Shown here: positions 24,855 to 37,602 of the stretch, piece after piece | Position numbering within the stretch: the stretch's first letter is position 1 | Layout of the letters: the number at the start of each line of letters is the position of its first letter | Source: Phascolomyces articulosus | Lineage: Eukaryota > Mucoromycota > Mucoromycetes > Mucorales > Lichtheimiaceae | NCBI GenBank assembly: GCA_025677815.1 | Contig: JAIXMP010000040.1 | Coordinates: 248,001-312,000, forward strand | Direction: 5' to 3' | Length of the DNA stretch: 64,000 nt | Translations under genes and position numbers: made by a program | The notes under the pieces: generated by a model | What the model saw: only the letters and a program-made list of their open reading frames with translations | Told to the model about the DNA's origin: nothing | The model's database searches: none

Positions 24855-27800
24855 TTATTGACATTTTGAACGGACAAATCCTAACCATTGGAAGTAACTC
24901 ATACCCGAGTTGACATTTTGTTGATTTGCACCAGCAACAGCAGGTCCATTAGCATTTCTATCTTCGATTAAACGACTCAAAAACATGGCTCGGAGGAGTG
25001 GATCTCCATCTTCTTTGACAATATACAATGATGGGTAATATGCGCTTTTTCGTTCTTTTCGAACATGATCAACAATAGAAGTGACTCGTTGTGAGAATGG
25101 GTTGTTTAATTTTGGTAATTCAGCAATCTAGTGTTCCAGATAAAAAAGAAAAGTTAGAATGGTTGTCATATACAAAAACGAATGTTACTGGAAAGTGGGG
25201 AGATATAGATTCGTTCTTTAGGATTAGTAGATAATACTTTACCTGGCCAGATTGAACGGAGTTAATATTTGGAATATTTAAAAAGTCCATACATAATGGT
25301 GGCACTGCTTCTTTGCCCATCCAAATATAAATACTTTGACCATCTTCTAACAAATATAATCCATGACGCTCCAATTTTTCGCTAGAAAGATTAATTCTTG
25401 GTGGCATAACAAACTGTTTGGTGTTTGGATCAATTTGGCCAGCCTATCAAGCAAACAATAATAAAAAGAACAATTTATGATAAATAGAATGTTCCTTATA
25501 ACTAGATTGTAGACTTCAATGCCCTCAGTTGTTCTTTCTTTTACTTACATTTTGTGGCATACTGTGCAGACAATAGAATTTGGGTGCTGTAAGTTCTAAC
25601 CATAATTCTGTGGGTAATGTGCGAAGCAGCACCGTGGAACGAGCACGGATATCAGCAGGAATAGTACCTGCCTCATTGAATGTTTCCTATATAACCAAAA
25701 CAAATTGTTAGATTCACCCATCTGTTTTATCTTTAATGAACACCTCTTCCTCCTCAAAATATGTATATATTATTTTACCGTTTTAAGTAAACCAAGAATG
25801 AGGAATGGTAACATGGACAGATTGCGACATAAAGAGAGGCGTGAAGCACCAGTAGCTACATTACCAATAACTTCCTTTGCGTAAGCTGTAGAAATATCAA
25901 TAGTCTCCTTTGCCAATAAATCTCGAGCATCCTTCAGCTTGTATGTGACAGCCTTATCAATTGCTATTTAAACAACAAATTAATTTTCTTTCCTTGTAAA
26001 ATTTATAAAAAAAAAAGATCTAATAGAATAATAAATTGCTGACTACGTTACCTTGATGACAAATGGTACGAGCAATTGCCGTTTGATCCGCCGATGAGAA
26101 AAATTCTAGCATAGTCCTAGCAATAGGAAGACACAAGTTGATAACACGAATACGACGTTCACCAAAACATGTGGTATATAATAATGCAGTTTGGAAGTAA
26201 GCATGCGAACCCTGAAGATCTTCTTCAATACCGATTTCAACACAATACGATTGATCTCTTGGAACATTGGGTAATGCCATGATATCTGGAACGCGTGTTG
26301 TACAGTTGCCATGGAATGATTTACAAATAAGACCTGCAGAACAACGTGTGCGCATTACAGCTTCAAGACCAATCTTTTCAGCAAGTAATTTTTCAATTTC
26401 ATGTTCCAGTTTAACAGCGTCGGCATTATTGTTTGCAGTAAATCCAGGATAATAATGTGTTTGACCACCTGTGAATCTAGGGATAACATCTGCCAAAAAA
26501 AAACATTTAGAATAAACCAGTTGTTTTTATCATTCTCCATTATTCTTCCTTTGGACCACTTACTCAGCGTAGCTACATCTGAAAAGGCTCCTCCGCCAAA
26601 GATAAACATATCAGCACACACTTGTGATTTAGCACACTCAGTAGCAAATGTTCGATAAAAACTACTCGAAGGTGTCATAAGTGTTGTTTCAGTAATTGCT
26701 TTCTTTTCTTCGTGTGGTTTGCAGACACCATCGCCTACGTTAGGTAAATTGGCTTGGAAGCAGACGATTTTTCCACCTGTCGAAGACTATCAACGGTACA
26801 AGTAAGAGTCAATTTTCTTCTTCACCCCTTTTTCCCGATGTTGTCCCGTTCCTTTCCACACAATGAATATGTATCCATACCAACAACTTGCGTGCAGCCT
26901 GCAATGCGGTGCCCAAACAGTTATTAACCATCTGTGATCCATCATGCATTGTCTTCATTCTTTCCAACAAATCTTGGATGACGGCCTTTGCATCTACCAG
27001 ATCCACCAACAAGTCACTTGCTGCTCGAGGTAAATATACATCACTCAAATCACCCACCACCAACATTTCTGGTTCATCTCCAGCCAGCTTGTAGAATCCA
27101 ACTGCGTTATCCACTGTAATCAATGCAACCTTTGTTCGTCCATCCTCGTTGGGTATATTTTCAAGTGACTTTAAAATCGAATTAGCTACGACACCCACCA
27201 TACCTGTTTGGATTGCTTGATAAGAGATATCGATGATAAAGACATAGGCTGGAGGTTGAGGAGGGCGAACCATATAATCTGCAGATGCTACAAAGTCAAC
27301 ACATCCATAATTGAGTTCAGGTCGACTCCAACGATCTACTTGCTGTTGACTGGTCACATCCCAATCGAAAGAGTTTGGGACTACAATAAGAAGAAAAGAG
27401 TAACCCATCCAGTAAATTATCCAGTTCATTTTCACATAAATGTATTCCATTTTTTATTCCATACCATCATTGTCCAAGCCGCACATATTACACTGCCATT
27501 GGAGAGCACCTTGGTTGAAACGAACAAAAGGATTAATGTATGTTTTACATCGAGTACATCGAGGAACCACTGTATCCGTGACCAAGGGTACTTCCACCTA
27601 CATAAAATAAAAACATATTAGAACTACCCACGCAAGCCTCTATCCCATGGATCATATATATATATATTACACGATTACTTACATCTGAAGGATAAGGTTC
27701 AAGTAATAATGCAAATGGTAGTTTAGACTTTTTCAATAGGTTGTTTGATGCTGGTACTGCATTTATCGTAGAACGTTTGAATATCGCAGAAGATTGAGCA

Positions 27801-28498
27801 TTAGGTGATGGCGTAACAGATATCTAAATGGGTATATAAACACACGTCAGACTGTTTCGATTCTCTTTTGGTATCTCTCTCTCTCTCTTTTTTTTCCTAA
27901 TATTCTTTAGTTTATTAATTACATTTTGACCAATTTGCGGTGTTGGCGGTGTCAAATCCAAGTCGTGAATAAGAGGTGCTTGTCCAACCAAAGGAATATC
28001 TTCTCTTGGTGAGGCAACAGGTTGCTGACTTTGTCCATACAGGCTCATATTGGCAACACCATTTGCTAAACTTGTTGCATAGTTGTTATTGTTGGGTTGT
28101 TGAGGAGAAGACGTTGGATATACGGGATTAGGTACAGTGGGCATGCCAGACAATCCTCCTTGGGCGAATTGTGGTTGTTGTGGTTGTTGGAATGATTGAG
28201 GTTGTGATGGTAGTGGTGGTGTTCCTGCCATAGATTGATCCGCTGCAGCATAAGTCGGATAATGACGTTTTGTGCGTCGTGCATTGTTTTCTACGGCGGC
28301 AGGTGAGACAGGTCTGCTTTGATGGAGATGTGGAGTTGTAGGCGGTGAAAGCGTGTTTGATGATGGAGGTCTTTGTGGAACGGCATGTTGTTGTTGATTA
28401 TATGTCATGGGCGATTGACCTCGTGCAGGAGGTGGTAGTGGCGCACCATTAGGAGCCGGGAATTGTGAATTATTAGAGTAAGGGTAATTTTGAGTCAT
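24855..28498 (-). CDS. SEC24: COPII coat cargo-adaptor subunit Sec24
   Basis: Sec24 pairs with Sec23 in the inner COPII coat and selects cargo leaving the ER. Ten exons join in phase: 28498-27923, 27823-27683, 27597-27465, 27380-26881, 26786-26564, 26489-26052, 25963-25779, 25686-25549, 25443-25243, 25127-24855; 2808 nt, 935 residues (yeast Sec24 926). Order: a disordered Pro/Gln-rich N-terminus (about 1-190, including the RRTKRHYPT motif), a four-Cys zinc finger (C253, C256, C275, C278; PRCTRCKTY and [10 protein letters not shown]), the trunk vWA-like domain ([15 protein letters not shown]), the beta-sandwich region ([13 protein letters not shown]), the helical domain, and the gelsolin-like C-terminal domain ([20 protein letters not shown]). 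It ends in [14 protein letters not shown], a typical Sec24 terminus. It is transcribed in the same direction as TBF1, 594 bp downstream of that gene's stop. Confidence 0.95.
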
Positions 28499-29091
28499 CC
28501 GCGTCGTAGCTGTTTTTTTTGTCCTTTCCCGAAATTAACAAAAAAAAGAAGTGAAAAGGGAAAGGAAATATGAACCGAAATCCTCGGTGCCTGTTTCTTT
28601 GTGTGACCTCAACCACGTTCATTGCATCTCTATTAATATTACTTATATTTTTACACTACTCACCCATCATCTTCTAATTGCTTAAAATAGTGGTTTCGTT
28701 TTTAGGGTTGTTTTGCTTATTTTTTTTCTCAGAATAATAAAATAATTATTATATTATCGATAAAATAAAAAAGAATTTTACAGTTGATAAACCTTAGATC
28801 AATATGAGGGAGATATATATTTTAGGGTGAAGAATGGAGTTGTGGCATTGTTGTATATAGGGCGCCACTCAAATTATGCCACGTTGCTATAGTTGTCTAT
28901 GATTTACAATCACTAAAAGTTATAAATTACGCTATCAGGGGACAATAATGTACAAAAGGAAAATTTACTTCATGTCAACAAAGCTGCAGATTATTTTATT
29001 AGGCTTTGGAGTTGATTATTACTAAAAATTAATTTCGATGATTATAAGAAAAATACAATTTGATTATGCTTACAGCCGTAGATATATACAT
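28499..29091. other. SEC24 promoter / TBF1 3' flank
   Basis: About 590 bp, AT-rich. It contains the SEC24 upstream region with an AC/T-rich leader next to 28498. No coding or RNA signal was seen. Confidence 0.6.
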
Positions 29092-31896
29092 TTATTCAAC
29101 CTCTCCTGCTTCACGTCGTCGCTTAATGAGAGCTCGTCGATTGGTGCGGCGGGTTGATTGTTCTCCACTAAATTGAACTTGGCGATCCAAACATTCATAA
29201 ACACCTAAAGGTTCACCTGCCAGTTTACGAAATTTGAGTTCATTTCTTGCTTTATCCTTGAGTTGAACATTAGTTCTAGCTCTTAAAGTTTCTTTGTATC
29301 TTTCTTTGATAGCCACCCATCGTGTACCAAACGCTCCAATACCATTTTCTAATGCTTCCAGCTCTTCGCTCGTCCATGGATTATAACCACGATCAGGTGC
29401 TCTGTTACGAGTATTTCCATTGGATTGTCGTGATATCGTATTATTACTGGTAGCTTGTACAGTATTAGTGGCAGTAGCAGTGGTTGTTGTAGTTTCAGTT
29501 TCAGTAGCAGTTTGTCCTGCTGTACCTCTAAATGGTAAATCTGCGCGAGGAGGTCGTACAGGTGCGGAAGCTACGGAGTGTGATAGTTCTGGTTCGGTGG
29601 ATTGCAATGCATCTTGGTAGTCGCCGTCGCTATCGCTATAATCTGAAAATCCTTCAGCTGGACCTTCATTAATTGTACTACAGTATTAAAATAGTAAAAC
29701 AACTGTGAGTAAAGAAGCGAGAATATAAGATAAAAAACGTATATTAGTGTGTAATCCTAAAATTAAAACGTACTGTGGTAATCCATGAGGTAACTTTTCA
29801 CTTTCTCGATGCTCGTCTGGTGAATTTTCATCCAATTGGTGTTCATCTGCTGGATTTACATTTGGTTGATCTGCTGGAGTTTCACTTGGTTGGTATTCAT
29901 CCGTTGAATTTTCACTTGATTGGTATTCGTCTTCTGGATTTACACCTGATTGACGATCATCTGCGGGATTTATACTTGGCTGCCGTTCACTTGCTGGATG
30001 TTCGCTTGGTTGATTTTCATCCACCAGATCTACATTTGATTGACGTTCACTTGCTTGGTTTTCACCTGGTAGATTTTCATCCAGTGGATTTTGAGGTGAT
30101 GATGGAGGGGGTATATCACTGGTGTGAGCATCCTGATCTGTATTTTCAGGTTGCGATTCATTCATATCAGGTGTAGCAATTTCATCATCAAGCGTCGAAT
30201 ATTGAGCAGTGATAGTTGATTGGAATCGTTCGGGAACACCACTCACTGATTGAAAGCTTGAAATGAATCTGTTGCTAGTTTGCCGTGCGCTGGTAATAAC
30301 GGATTCAAGTTCGTCACTGTCATAGTCAAGCACAGAGCCATTGTCGGTTTGGGTAGCTGGTATTACGCGTGGTCTTTTTATTGGTGGGCTTTCCGCGTCT
30401 CGATTTGGTTCATCTTCTGGTGTGTTCCTTTTGAAAGTACTGGAGCTATTGTGGTCAGCATTATTTCGTGTGGGAACACTAGCGTCCTCATCATCTTGAG
30501 TAGATCCTCGGACAGTACAGATATTTTTAATATTATTATTATCGTCGTCATCGTCTTCCTCCAATTCATCTTGTTCAGATTCCATCTCTATATTCTTGAA
30601 ATGGGGAACGCTTCGAACTTGTTCATCCATATCCTCTTCTTCAAACATATCCTCATCGTTTTCTTCAGCATCATTCTGTTGTACTTTGTTGGTAGCCTCT
30701 TCAATCACCTCTCCTTGATCTGCTTCTTCATTGACAACTTCTTCAGTCATATTATTTCCCTTCATTTCATCATCATTCCTGTCTTGTTCCTCATCTTCAT
30801 TGTGTGTTTCGGTTTGAGTAGTAGGCTGTAAAAATTCTGTGTTAAAAATTTATAAACTATTTTTTTTGCTAATAAGAGGGGAAATAATAGTTTAATTCAC
30901 TTACATCAGGATACATATCAAGAAGTGCAGCCAAAGTTTTATAAGTTATTCTTTCCCATTTTTCTCGAATTGTCTTTTTCAACTCATTAACTTTCGTTTC
31001 CCAATCATCTTGATATTCAAGGCTGACTATCTAGATAGGAGTATAAACAGTCGTGTGTGTGCTTTTTATTAGAATAAAAACAGTTTTGTATTTATATAAT
31101 TTTATGGCAAAGAAACCATATACACAAATATATATTTATTAAGCTCACTTACCCAATCAAACTCTTCCTTAATCTTTGTTAGTAATTCACCAACACCTTG
31201 ATCTGTATCTGACAAACCCAATGATTGTGCATCAGATGGGAAAAAAGGTTGTAACAGATACCACACATTTGGACCAGATTCTCCGTCCAGAAGATTTTCT
31301 TCTGCATAAATATGAGAGACTTGATCATAAGCTGCCCATGATGCGGCGCCAACATATACATCTAATAGGTCGTCGAATTCGTCGGGTGGGTAAGAAATTG
31401 ATTTAGGTATGATATTGCGATAGTATTCACGTAGGGCGAGTTGGAGGTGTTCACCTGTCCACATAGCAACAGAAAACACGAGAAGATTGACGCGTGCAAT
31501 ATATCGTGTTACTCTTCCAAGATCTAGATCCTCTGGGTTTGTGGCGTATTCGTCTTGTAATTTTGAAATGACATTGTCACATTGAATATAACGATGACGC
31601 TTATCAATGGCATGTACAGCTTCTATAAAATATATTGTTCAATTATACAAAGAGGATCAGTTTTAGTCAAATGTTATTTTAAAAGTTTAAAACCATGTTC
31701 TGCTTTTCATATGATTTGTATGCTTGAAAATGATTTGAGAATTAAAAAATTCAAACTTGTAAATTATATAGAGACCTTCTAATTCCCTGAACTTTCTTTT
31801 TTTAGGTACATCGATATTATAATCACAATCAGAGATGATTTTAATTAAATCACAGGCGGCATCATTCGCCTTGTTGATCTTTTCCAAAAGGGTCAT
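29092..31896 (-). CDS. TBF1: Telobox Myb / TRFH-type DNA-binding factor, Tbf1-like
   Basis: Tbf1/TRF-type proteins bind TTAGGG repeats at telomeres and in some fungi at ribosomal-protein or snoRNA promoters. Exons: 31896-31776, 31622-31153, 31030-30905, 30825-29774, 29677-29092; 2355 nt, 784 residues. The N-terminal ~240 residues are helical and fit a TRFH dimerisation domain (HRYIQCDNVISKLQDEY, then LVFSVAMWTGEHLQLAL). The middle (about 240-590) is very acidic and includes 6-8 imperfect copies of a 10-13-residue unit (ENQPSEHPASERQPS-like). The C-terminus has a single Myb repeat at about 688-740 (NPWTSEELEALENGI, RWVAIKERY) with the telobox helix VQLKDKARN at about 727-735, the Tbf1 form rather than the metazoan VDLKDKWRN. 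The first intron uses a weak GTCTCT donor, so that junction is the least certain. Confidence 0.85.
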
Positions 31897-32862
31897 GGAG
31901 AAACGAGTAGAAAGAAAAAGTGATTATTGTCAACACTCCGCAGCAGCAATAATATTTTTATTATGATAGGGATACTTCTCAGAAACAAGTGTTAATAAAA
32001 ACTTTTTTGATGATAATTAGCACCTATAAAGCAATAGCAGTGTTATATACTATCAATAATTTTTCAATTATTAATTGTTATACTTCTGTGGTGGCGTTTA
32101 TTTTATTAATAAACATAAACAAATGAGCAGGTCGCGTCAACGCAAGTTACGCTTGGATATACCATATACAAGTTTATCAGAACTGACATGTTTACTAAAT
32201 TCTTATTCATAGATATATATGCTATTAATATTTAATAATAATAAAGGCACCCTGTTCTTAATAATTCTAGCAAGAAAAAGAAGACCAGACTCGTAACACG
32301 TAATTTTACTGAGCAAACTTTGAATAAATAAACTTGTAAGCAACTTCCCGATTTATATCGTTATTCCCTTTTACAAAACAACGTAATCCTCAATATACTT
32401 TTAGTAAAGACCCTTTTTTTTTATTATCTTGCGGGGTTGTCCGTAACCATGTACTATGTAGAGATGTATGGGAAATTAGAAAAACATAAGCTCGGAGAAA
32501 AAAAGCATTTTTCTTCCCTGCAATCCCACAGATCCATTCTTTCCTCGTACTAGTTCCTTTTCGCTATGGTGAGTTATTCTTCAACTCTGAACTCAGTGTT
32601 GTTGTACACATGAAACGGCTAAATGGTTGCATAAAATTTAATAGACTTTATTATTATTACCACGTCGAATGATGGTGGGAAGGATAATGTGCTACGGCAC
32701 TACTAACTTTATGGAAAGAGGAGCAAGCAAGGGGATTTTCTGGAAACACCTCATCCCATCATGCAGCTATCAAAGCAATATAAAAAGGACGTTTTTTACA
32801 AGACAATCAAAATATTCTACTTGTCTACTTATAAGTAATTCTTTTTCTCTCTTTTTCAAAAC
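31897..32862. other. Divergent promoter region TBF1 / S33 peptidase
   Basis: Nearly 1 kb between two divergent starts. It is AT-rich with no TTAGGG-type array, so the TBF1-like protein shows no obvious binding cluster on its own promoter. An ATG followed directly by GTGAGT near 32565 could be read as a minimal first exon, but no partner exon was found. Confidence 0.55.
32779..32788 (+). promoter_or_regulatory. TATA box candidate for S33 peptidase gene
   Basis: TATAAAAAGG lies 84 bp upstream of the ATG at 32863, a typical core-promoter distance given a short leader. It supports 32863 rather than an internal ATG as the start. Confidence 0.5.
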
Positions 32863-34862
32863 ATGAAACTGAGGACCGTTTTGCATTGGTGGTGGTCAAC
32901 TTTATTTTTTCTTCCGCTCGCGTTAGGAAATACTCGACTTGTTTCAAGAGGAAAAGACTATTCAACTATGCTTGTAAAAAATTCCCCTTTGGACGACCCT
33001 TCGGTTGAATCCTATTTCATTCCTGGAGCAAAAGTATATGATCGTTTCTTTGAAGTCCCATTAGGTAAACAACAAAACCCTTTTACAGATTAGCAAACGA
33101 TCTCAGCCATTCGTTTTGACCATTCTTGTTCCATTCTTGTTTCTTTTTTTTTTTCTCACGCTCATGATCTTTAATAGATTATAACGATGCTGGATCGCAG
33201 AATATTACAGTTTTTGTTCGTCACCTTGTTCCTCCAGGAAAAGTAAAGGATATCAAAACGTTACCATTCCTTCTTTATTTACAGGTATATAAAACAACCA
33301 ATAAAAAAAATCATGGCAACCTGACTATATCATGCCAATAAGTCTACTTGGCGTTATCCTACGTGGGGTCTTTTTTTTTTATTAAACTATTATTCCCTCC
33401 TATCATATAGGGTGGCCCTGGTTTCGAAGTTGCTTTGCCATCAAGTACATCAGGCTGGATTCAAGCTGCCTTTGACCAAGGTTATCAAGTACTGTAAAGT
33501 ATCAAGCAAAATATTACGGGGCTTCATTATTTTTTGAGACTGACAAACTAACATTTCCCCTTCTGCCTTTATAAGGCTCTTAGATCAACGCGGTACCGGT
33601 TTATCTACCCCGATCTCCGCAGAATCTCTGGAATTCTTAAAGACGGATGATGCTAAAGCTGCATACCTTACACATTTTCGCGCTGACAGTATTGTTCGTG
33701 ATTGTGAAACTATTCGAAAGACACTTACTGCTGGTAGACCATCCGATAGTGAAAATAGACTTGCTCTCTTAGGACAAAGTTTTGGTGGATTCTGCATTAC
33801 CACATATCTCAGTCTTTTGTAAGTATTTAAGTTTTTATTATTTATCGTTACAATATAAAAAATGGACAAAAGAAATGAATAGTATACAGGGTAGAGTTGA
33901 TGAGAATTCTCTTGTATATATATAGCCCCAAATCTGTTGAACAAGCATTTATTACTGGTGGTGTCCCACCTCTTGTAGACTCACCTGAGCCTGTGTATCG
34001 TGCATTGTACCCACGCGTTCTTAAGCGTAACAAACTTTATTATTCGAAGTTTCCCAAAGATGTTGAACGTGTTCGTGCCATCCATGCCTACCTTAGCAAC
34101 AACAAGGTGACCCTTCCCAACGGCGGCACACTATCGTCCCGTCGTTTCCTTCAATTAGGTATTCAATTTGGCTTTTCGGGTGGATATGATACCGTCCATC
34201 AATTAGTTGTTTTTGCAGCCAACGAACTCCAGAACCGTGGCAAGATCAGTTTTAAAACATTGGCCAATATCCAAACATTGCAAGACTGGGATACGAATGT
34301 GATTTATGCTATTTTACATGAAGCTATTTATTGTCAAGGTAAACAAAGTAATTGGGCAGCTGAACGTGTCTTGCATGAAGCACCTTTTGCAAAGGAGTTT
34401 GAATGGCGTTTGGATCATTTGGATCAGGATCAGCCTGTTTATTTTACCGGTGAAATGATTTATCCATTCATGTTGGATGATTATGTCGAACTTCAACCAT
34501 TGAAGAATGTTGCCAATCTGTTGGCTGATTATAAGGGATGGGGTCTACTTTATGATGAAAGTGTGCTTGCCAAGAATGAAGTGCCTATCGCAGGCGTCAG
34601 TTATTTTGATGATATGTACGTGGATCGTGATTACTCGGAGGAAACTGCATCCAAGATCCAAGGATTCAAACAGTATATTACCAATGAATTTGGTCACAAG
34701 TAAGTACATTGTTCATGTTGAGCTGAGAAGAAAAATGAAAGAGAATAGTAGATAATAATGGTGATTACATCAATTTTTTTTAGCGGTGTCCGAGTTGATG
34801 GTGAACGCATTATGAATTATTTATTTAAGCTTGCCTCGGGTGAAGAAGCATACAACCGATAG
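32863..34862 (+). CDS. Proline iminopeptidase-like alpha/beta hydrolase (S33) with signal peptide
   Basis: A serine peptidase of the alpha/beta-hydrolase fold that removes N-terminal proline from peptides. Exons: 32863-33064, 33178-33284, 33411-33493, 33576-33818, 33926-34699, 34784-34862; 1488 nt, 495 residues, all in phase. The start encodes a hydrophobic stretch (TVLHWWWSTLFFLPLALG) that reads as a signal peptide or anchor, unlike the cytosolic bacterial enzymes; an internal ATG near 32969 would give a version without it. Motifs: oxyanion-hole LQGGPGFE, LDQRGTGLST, nucleophile GQSFGG (Ser about 198), a late Asp in YFDDMYVDRD, and His in EFGHNGVRVDG. These and the cap-domain length match the prolyl aminopeptidase family. 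It lies convergent to a D-amino-acid oxidase gene, 75 bp from its stop. Confidence 0.87.
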
Positions 34863-34937
34863 AAATTATAAATTATTTTTTTATACAAATATATATATAT
34901 TTATATAATAATTCTTTCTCTATTGTAAATAAATGTA

Positions 34938-36652
34938 TTACAGACGGGAAAATAACGAAATCACATCCTGCTTTTCCTTTTGCAGTTGTGCGAAACTTTT
35001 CTCAACAAGATTTGTTGCATAAATTCCAGATCCCCATCCAGATATATATCCGAAAGCTATGTATAATTTACAAAGATCCGTTTAGCTGATACCATTCTTT
35101 AATAGCTGATCAAGTAAAAAAAAAAAAAATAGGGTATGGTTTTCTTTACCTCCATGACCGTAATTATGCGTTACTACAATTTTTTTCCCGGATGGTGACA
35201 CTAGATAACATGTCAACTATTAGCGAAAAAGCATTTAAACCACGCCCACTTGTACATAAAACGCTCTTACCCATAATCTCATTCTCTACGCGAGGACCGC
35301 CTTTTCGTACAGGACGTATTCCAGTTATATATCCAACAATATTTAATTTGATTTCTGTTCCATCTTTTTTCTTGGTTAACTCAGGGCATATAGTCCGAGC
35401 TAATTCGAGAACTTTTTCAGCCGAAGTAGGGTTAACTGTCGTGTCCCTGTTTCATTTTTATATAGACCAGTTCCATCATTTAGCAAAAATAAACCTCTCT
35501 CTATAATATAAATCCATATACGCTTACATATTGTATTCTTCATGAGTAGTGCCCAAAATTACCGTTCCATCTGATCGCGGGATGACATATCCATCTTCAT
35601 CCTCAAATTATAACAGAAATACATGTATGTGATGTATCTTAAAATGCTGCATTATATGATACTTTATTTAAAAAATAATTGTATTCAAACTTACGTGACA
35701 TAAAAGATACAGTTTTACGGATGTGTGGTGCATGAACAATCACATTCTGACCTCTAGTAGGTACAACCGTTTTATCCTCAACGCCGCCTAATGTTTTTGC
35801 ATGCATCCCTGAACAATTTACAACGATATCAACAGAAGTATCCATCGCATCAAAAATATGTGATAGTGTCACGCGTTTATATTGACCACCCATTGTTATA
35901 AATTGAGAAAATAACCATTTCAAATAAATCCCTGGGTTTACAGCCACTTTTTTGGTAGTATGACACGAATGTTATGATAATCCCAAAAAAATGAAATCAG
36001 TATTCAATACAAAATGTATCGTTCTTATCAATTCGTATAAACATGCTTTTTTTGTGGTATTAATAACACTGTTTACCGGTAGTATAATGAACGCCGAACG
36101 TTGAACCTGAAGGTAATTCGTCATCTTTACCGAGCACTCGGAACTATATTTTTAACAAGACCCCTTTGTTATCATATATATCAATAACCATTTTCATGTA
36201 CACAAGAAAGTCAATACCACTTACTGTGGGCACAAAATCTTTGAACCATGGCTCTTTTTCAGATTTAGAAGGGTTACTATAATAATTATATGCTGGTATG
36301 ACCATTATTCCAGTTTCGTTGGCTTTTCCGTTGGCAAGTTTCCAAAATAACTTGAAAGTATCCCTATCAAATTCTATTGAACGTTTTAAGTAGATTTGAT
36401 ATTATTAGCATCAAAAATTATGATTTGTATATTCTCTGCAAACTTACGTTGCTGCCGTTTGTCTCCTGTCGTGAGCGATTGCCATATGGCACCGGCAAAT
36501 GGTGATGTATATTCAATATTAGATGGATCACCTGGGAAATGATTGGCAAGGATAGTGACCCTATATTCTTTCAGCTGTAAATTAACAGCAGTGGATAATC
36601 CAATAACTCCAGCACCAATGACAATAACGTTTATACTATCTTTCCTTAGCAT
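34938..36652 (-). CDS. D-amino-acid oxidase (FAD), peroxisomal form
   Basis: An FAD flavoenzyme that oxidatively deaminates D-amino acids to 2-oxo acids, ammonia and H2O2. Exons: 36652-36448, 36373-36225, 36143-36077, 35946-35695, 35594-35528, 35446-35271, 35200-35150, 35056-34938; 1086 nt, 361 residues. The acceptor of the fifth exon (GAAG at about 35595) is the least certain. Motifs: the FAD-binding GAGVIGLSTAVNL near the N-terminus, the YTSPFAGAIWQS segment, NCSGMHAKTLGG, PTRGQNVIVHAPH, IPRSDGTVILGTTHE, the substrate-carboxylate Arg in GIRPVRKGGPR, and HNYGHGAFGYISGWG. The C-terminus is SRL, a type-1 peroxisomal targeting signal, as expected for a DAO. Head to head with a second DAO copy (start 37603), and convergent with the S33 peptidase gene. 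Confidence 0.9.
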
Positions 36653-37602
36653 AATTCTTAAAACAATATTATTTAATTGAAAAGGAAAAAAAAAAAAGAA
36701 AGAAATGATAGAAAAACTATATTTTTCATAGTCTGACCCTTATGGTTATATCGTGCTGCTACTGTTCAGCCCTTTCCGGTTTTGATCAATAATCTTCATA
36801 CGTATCCGTATGGTATTTGTTCACACGCCAGTAGTTTATTATGTACGCAGGATTGAAATTAAAGGCATAAATTGTTCAATTTCGTAGCTCAAAGCAGAAA
36901 CCAATGTGAACAACTTTTGTTTTTAATAAATAGAAGTAAAGAATTCGTTATACATCTTCTTGACAAAGTAATCTTTATCGCGGAAAAAACTTTAATTCTA
37001 CTGTTGGCGATAATTCAATTAAAGTTTAATATTACAAATATATCTGTTAAGTGGACTTTTCAAAGTTATCTTCAAATCTTTTTTTTCTTCTTACCACATA
37101 CGTACTTGATACATGAATTGCTTATCCAAAAAAACAGCATGTTTACATATGCAAGATAATTTACACATATCAGCATTTTCTTTCCAGTTGATATAAACCT
37201 CATAAAAACTAAAGTCATGCTTTTATCCTCGTTTATCAAAAGAAGCGAGGTTATCCAGACATGTATGATTAGTATTATGTGACCTCAAAAGATATGTTAA
37301 AGTCTGTATTTATTAGAAATGACGCAACACATATGGTATATACAGCACTCATCTGGATTTAACTTTGTCGAATATTTTTACGGTGGCCTGGGAAAATAAA
37401 ACTAGATCTACCTTTATCCTCGAGAAAAAAAGTGTTCTTATCAGGCAACGTTAATAGAGAGTGATCGCCTCTTTTGGCATGGACTTGGACTAATTTTGAC
37501 TAACACACGTAACAAACACCTGTCGTACAAAAAACAGATGCTTTAAAATGGTGAATTCTTCCATACCTTCGGAAATAGTTTCTTTCTTCCTTTTCAAATT
37601 AA
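36653..37602. other. Shared divergent promoter of two DAO paralogues
   Basis: 950 bp between two divergent oxidase starts. AT-rich, with no third gene: the ORF at 36872-37159 has no family resemblance. I saw no clear TATA box or repeated operator-like motif. Confidence 0.55.

Noticed and set aside
29775..30176. Long plus-strand ORF rich in His, Leu and Asp
   Set aside because: It is the antisense translation of the acidic tandem repeats of the TBF1-like protein; its repetitive look comes from that.
32560..32580. ATG directly followed by a GTGAGT donor, a possible minimal first exon
   Set aside because: No in-phase downstream exon, and the S33 peptidase has its own ATG with a TATA box 84 bp upstream.
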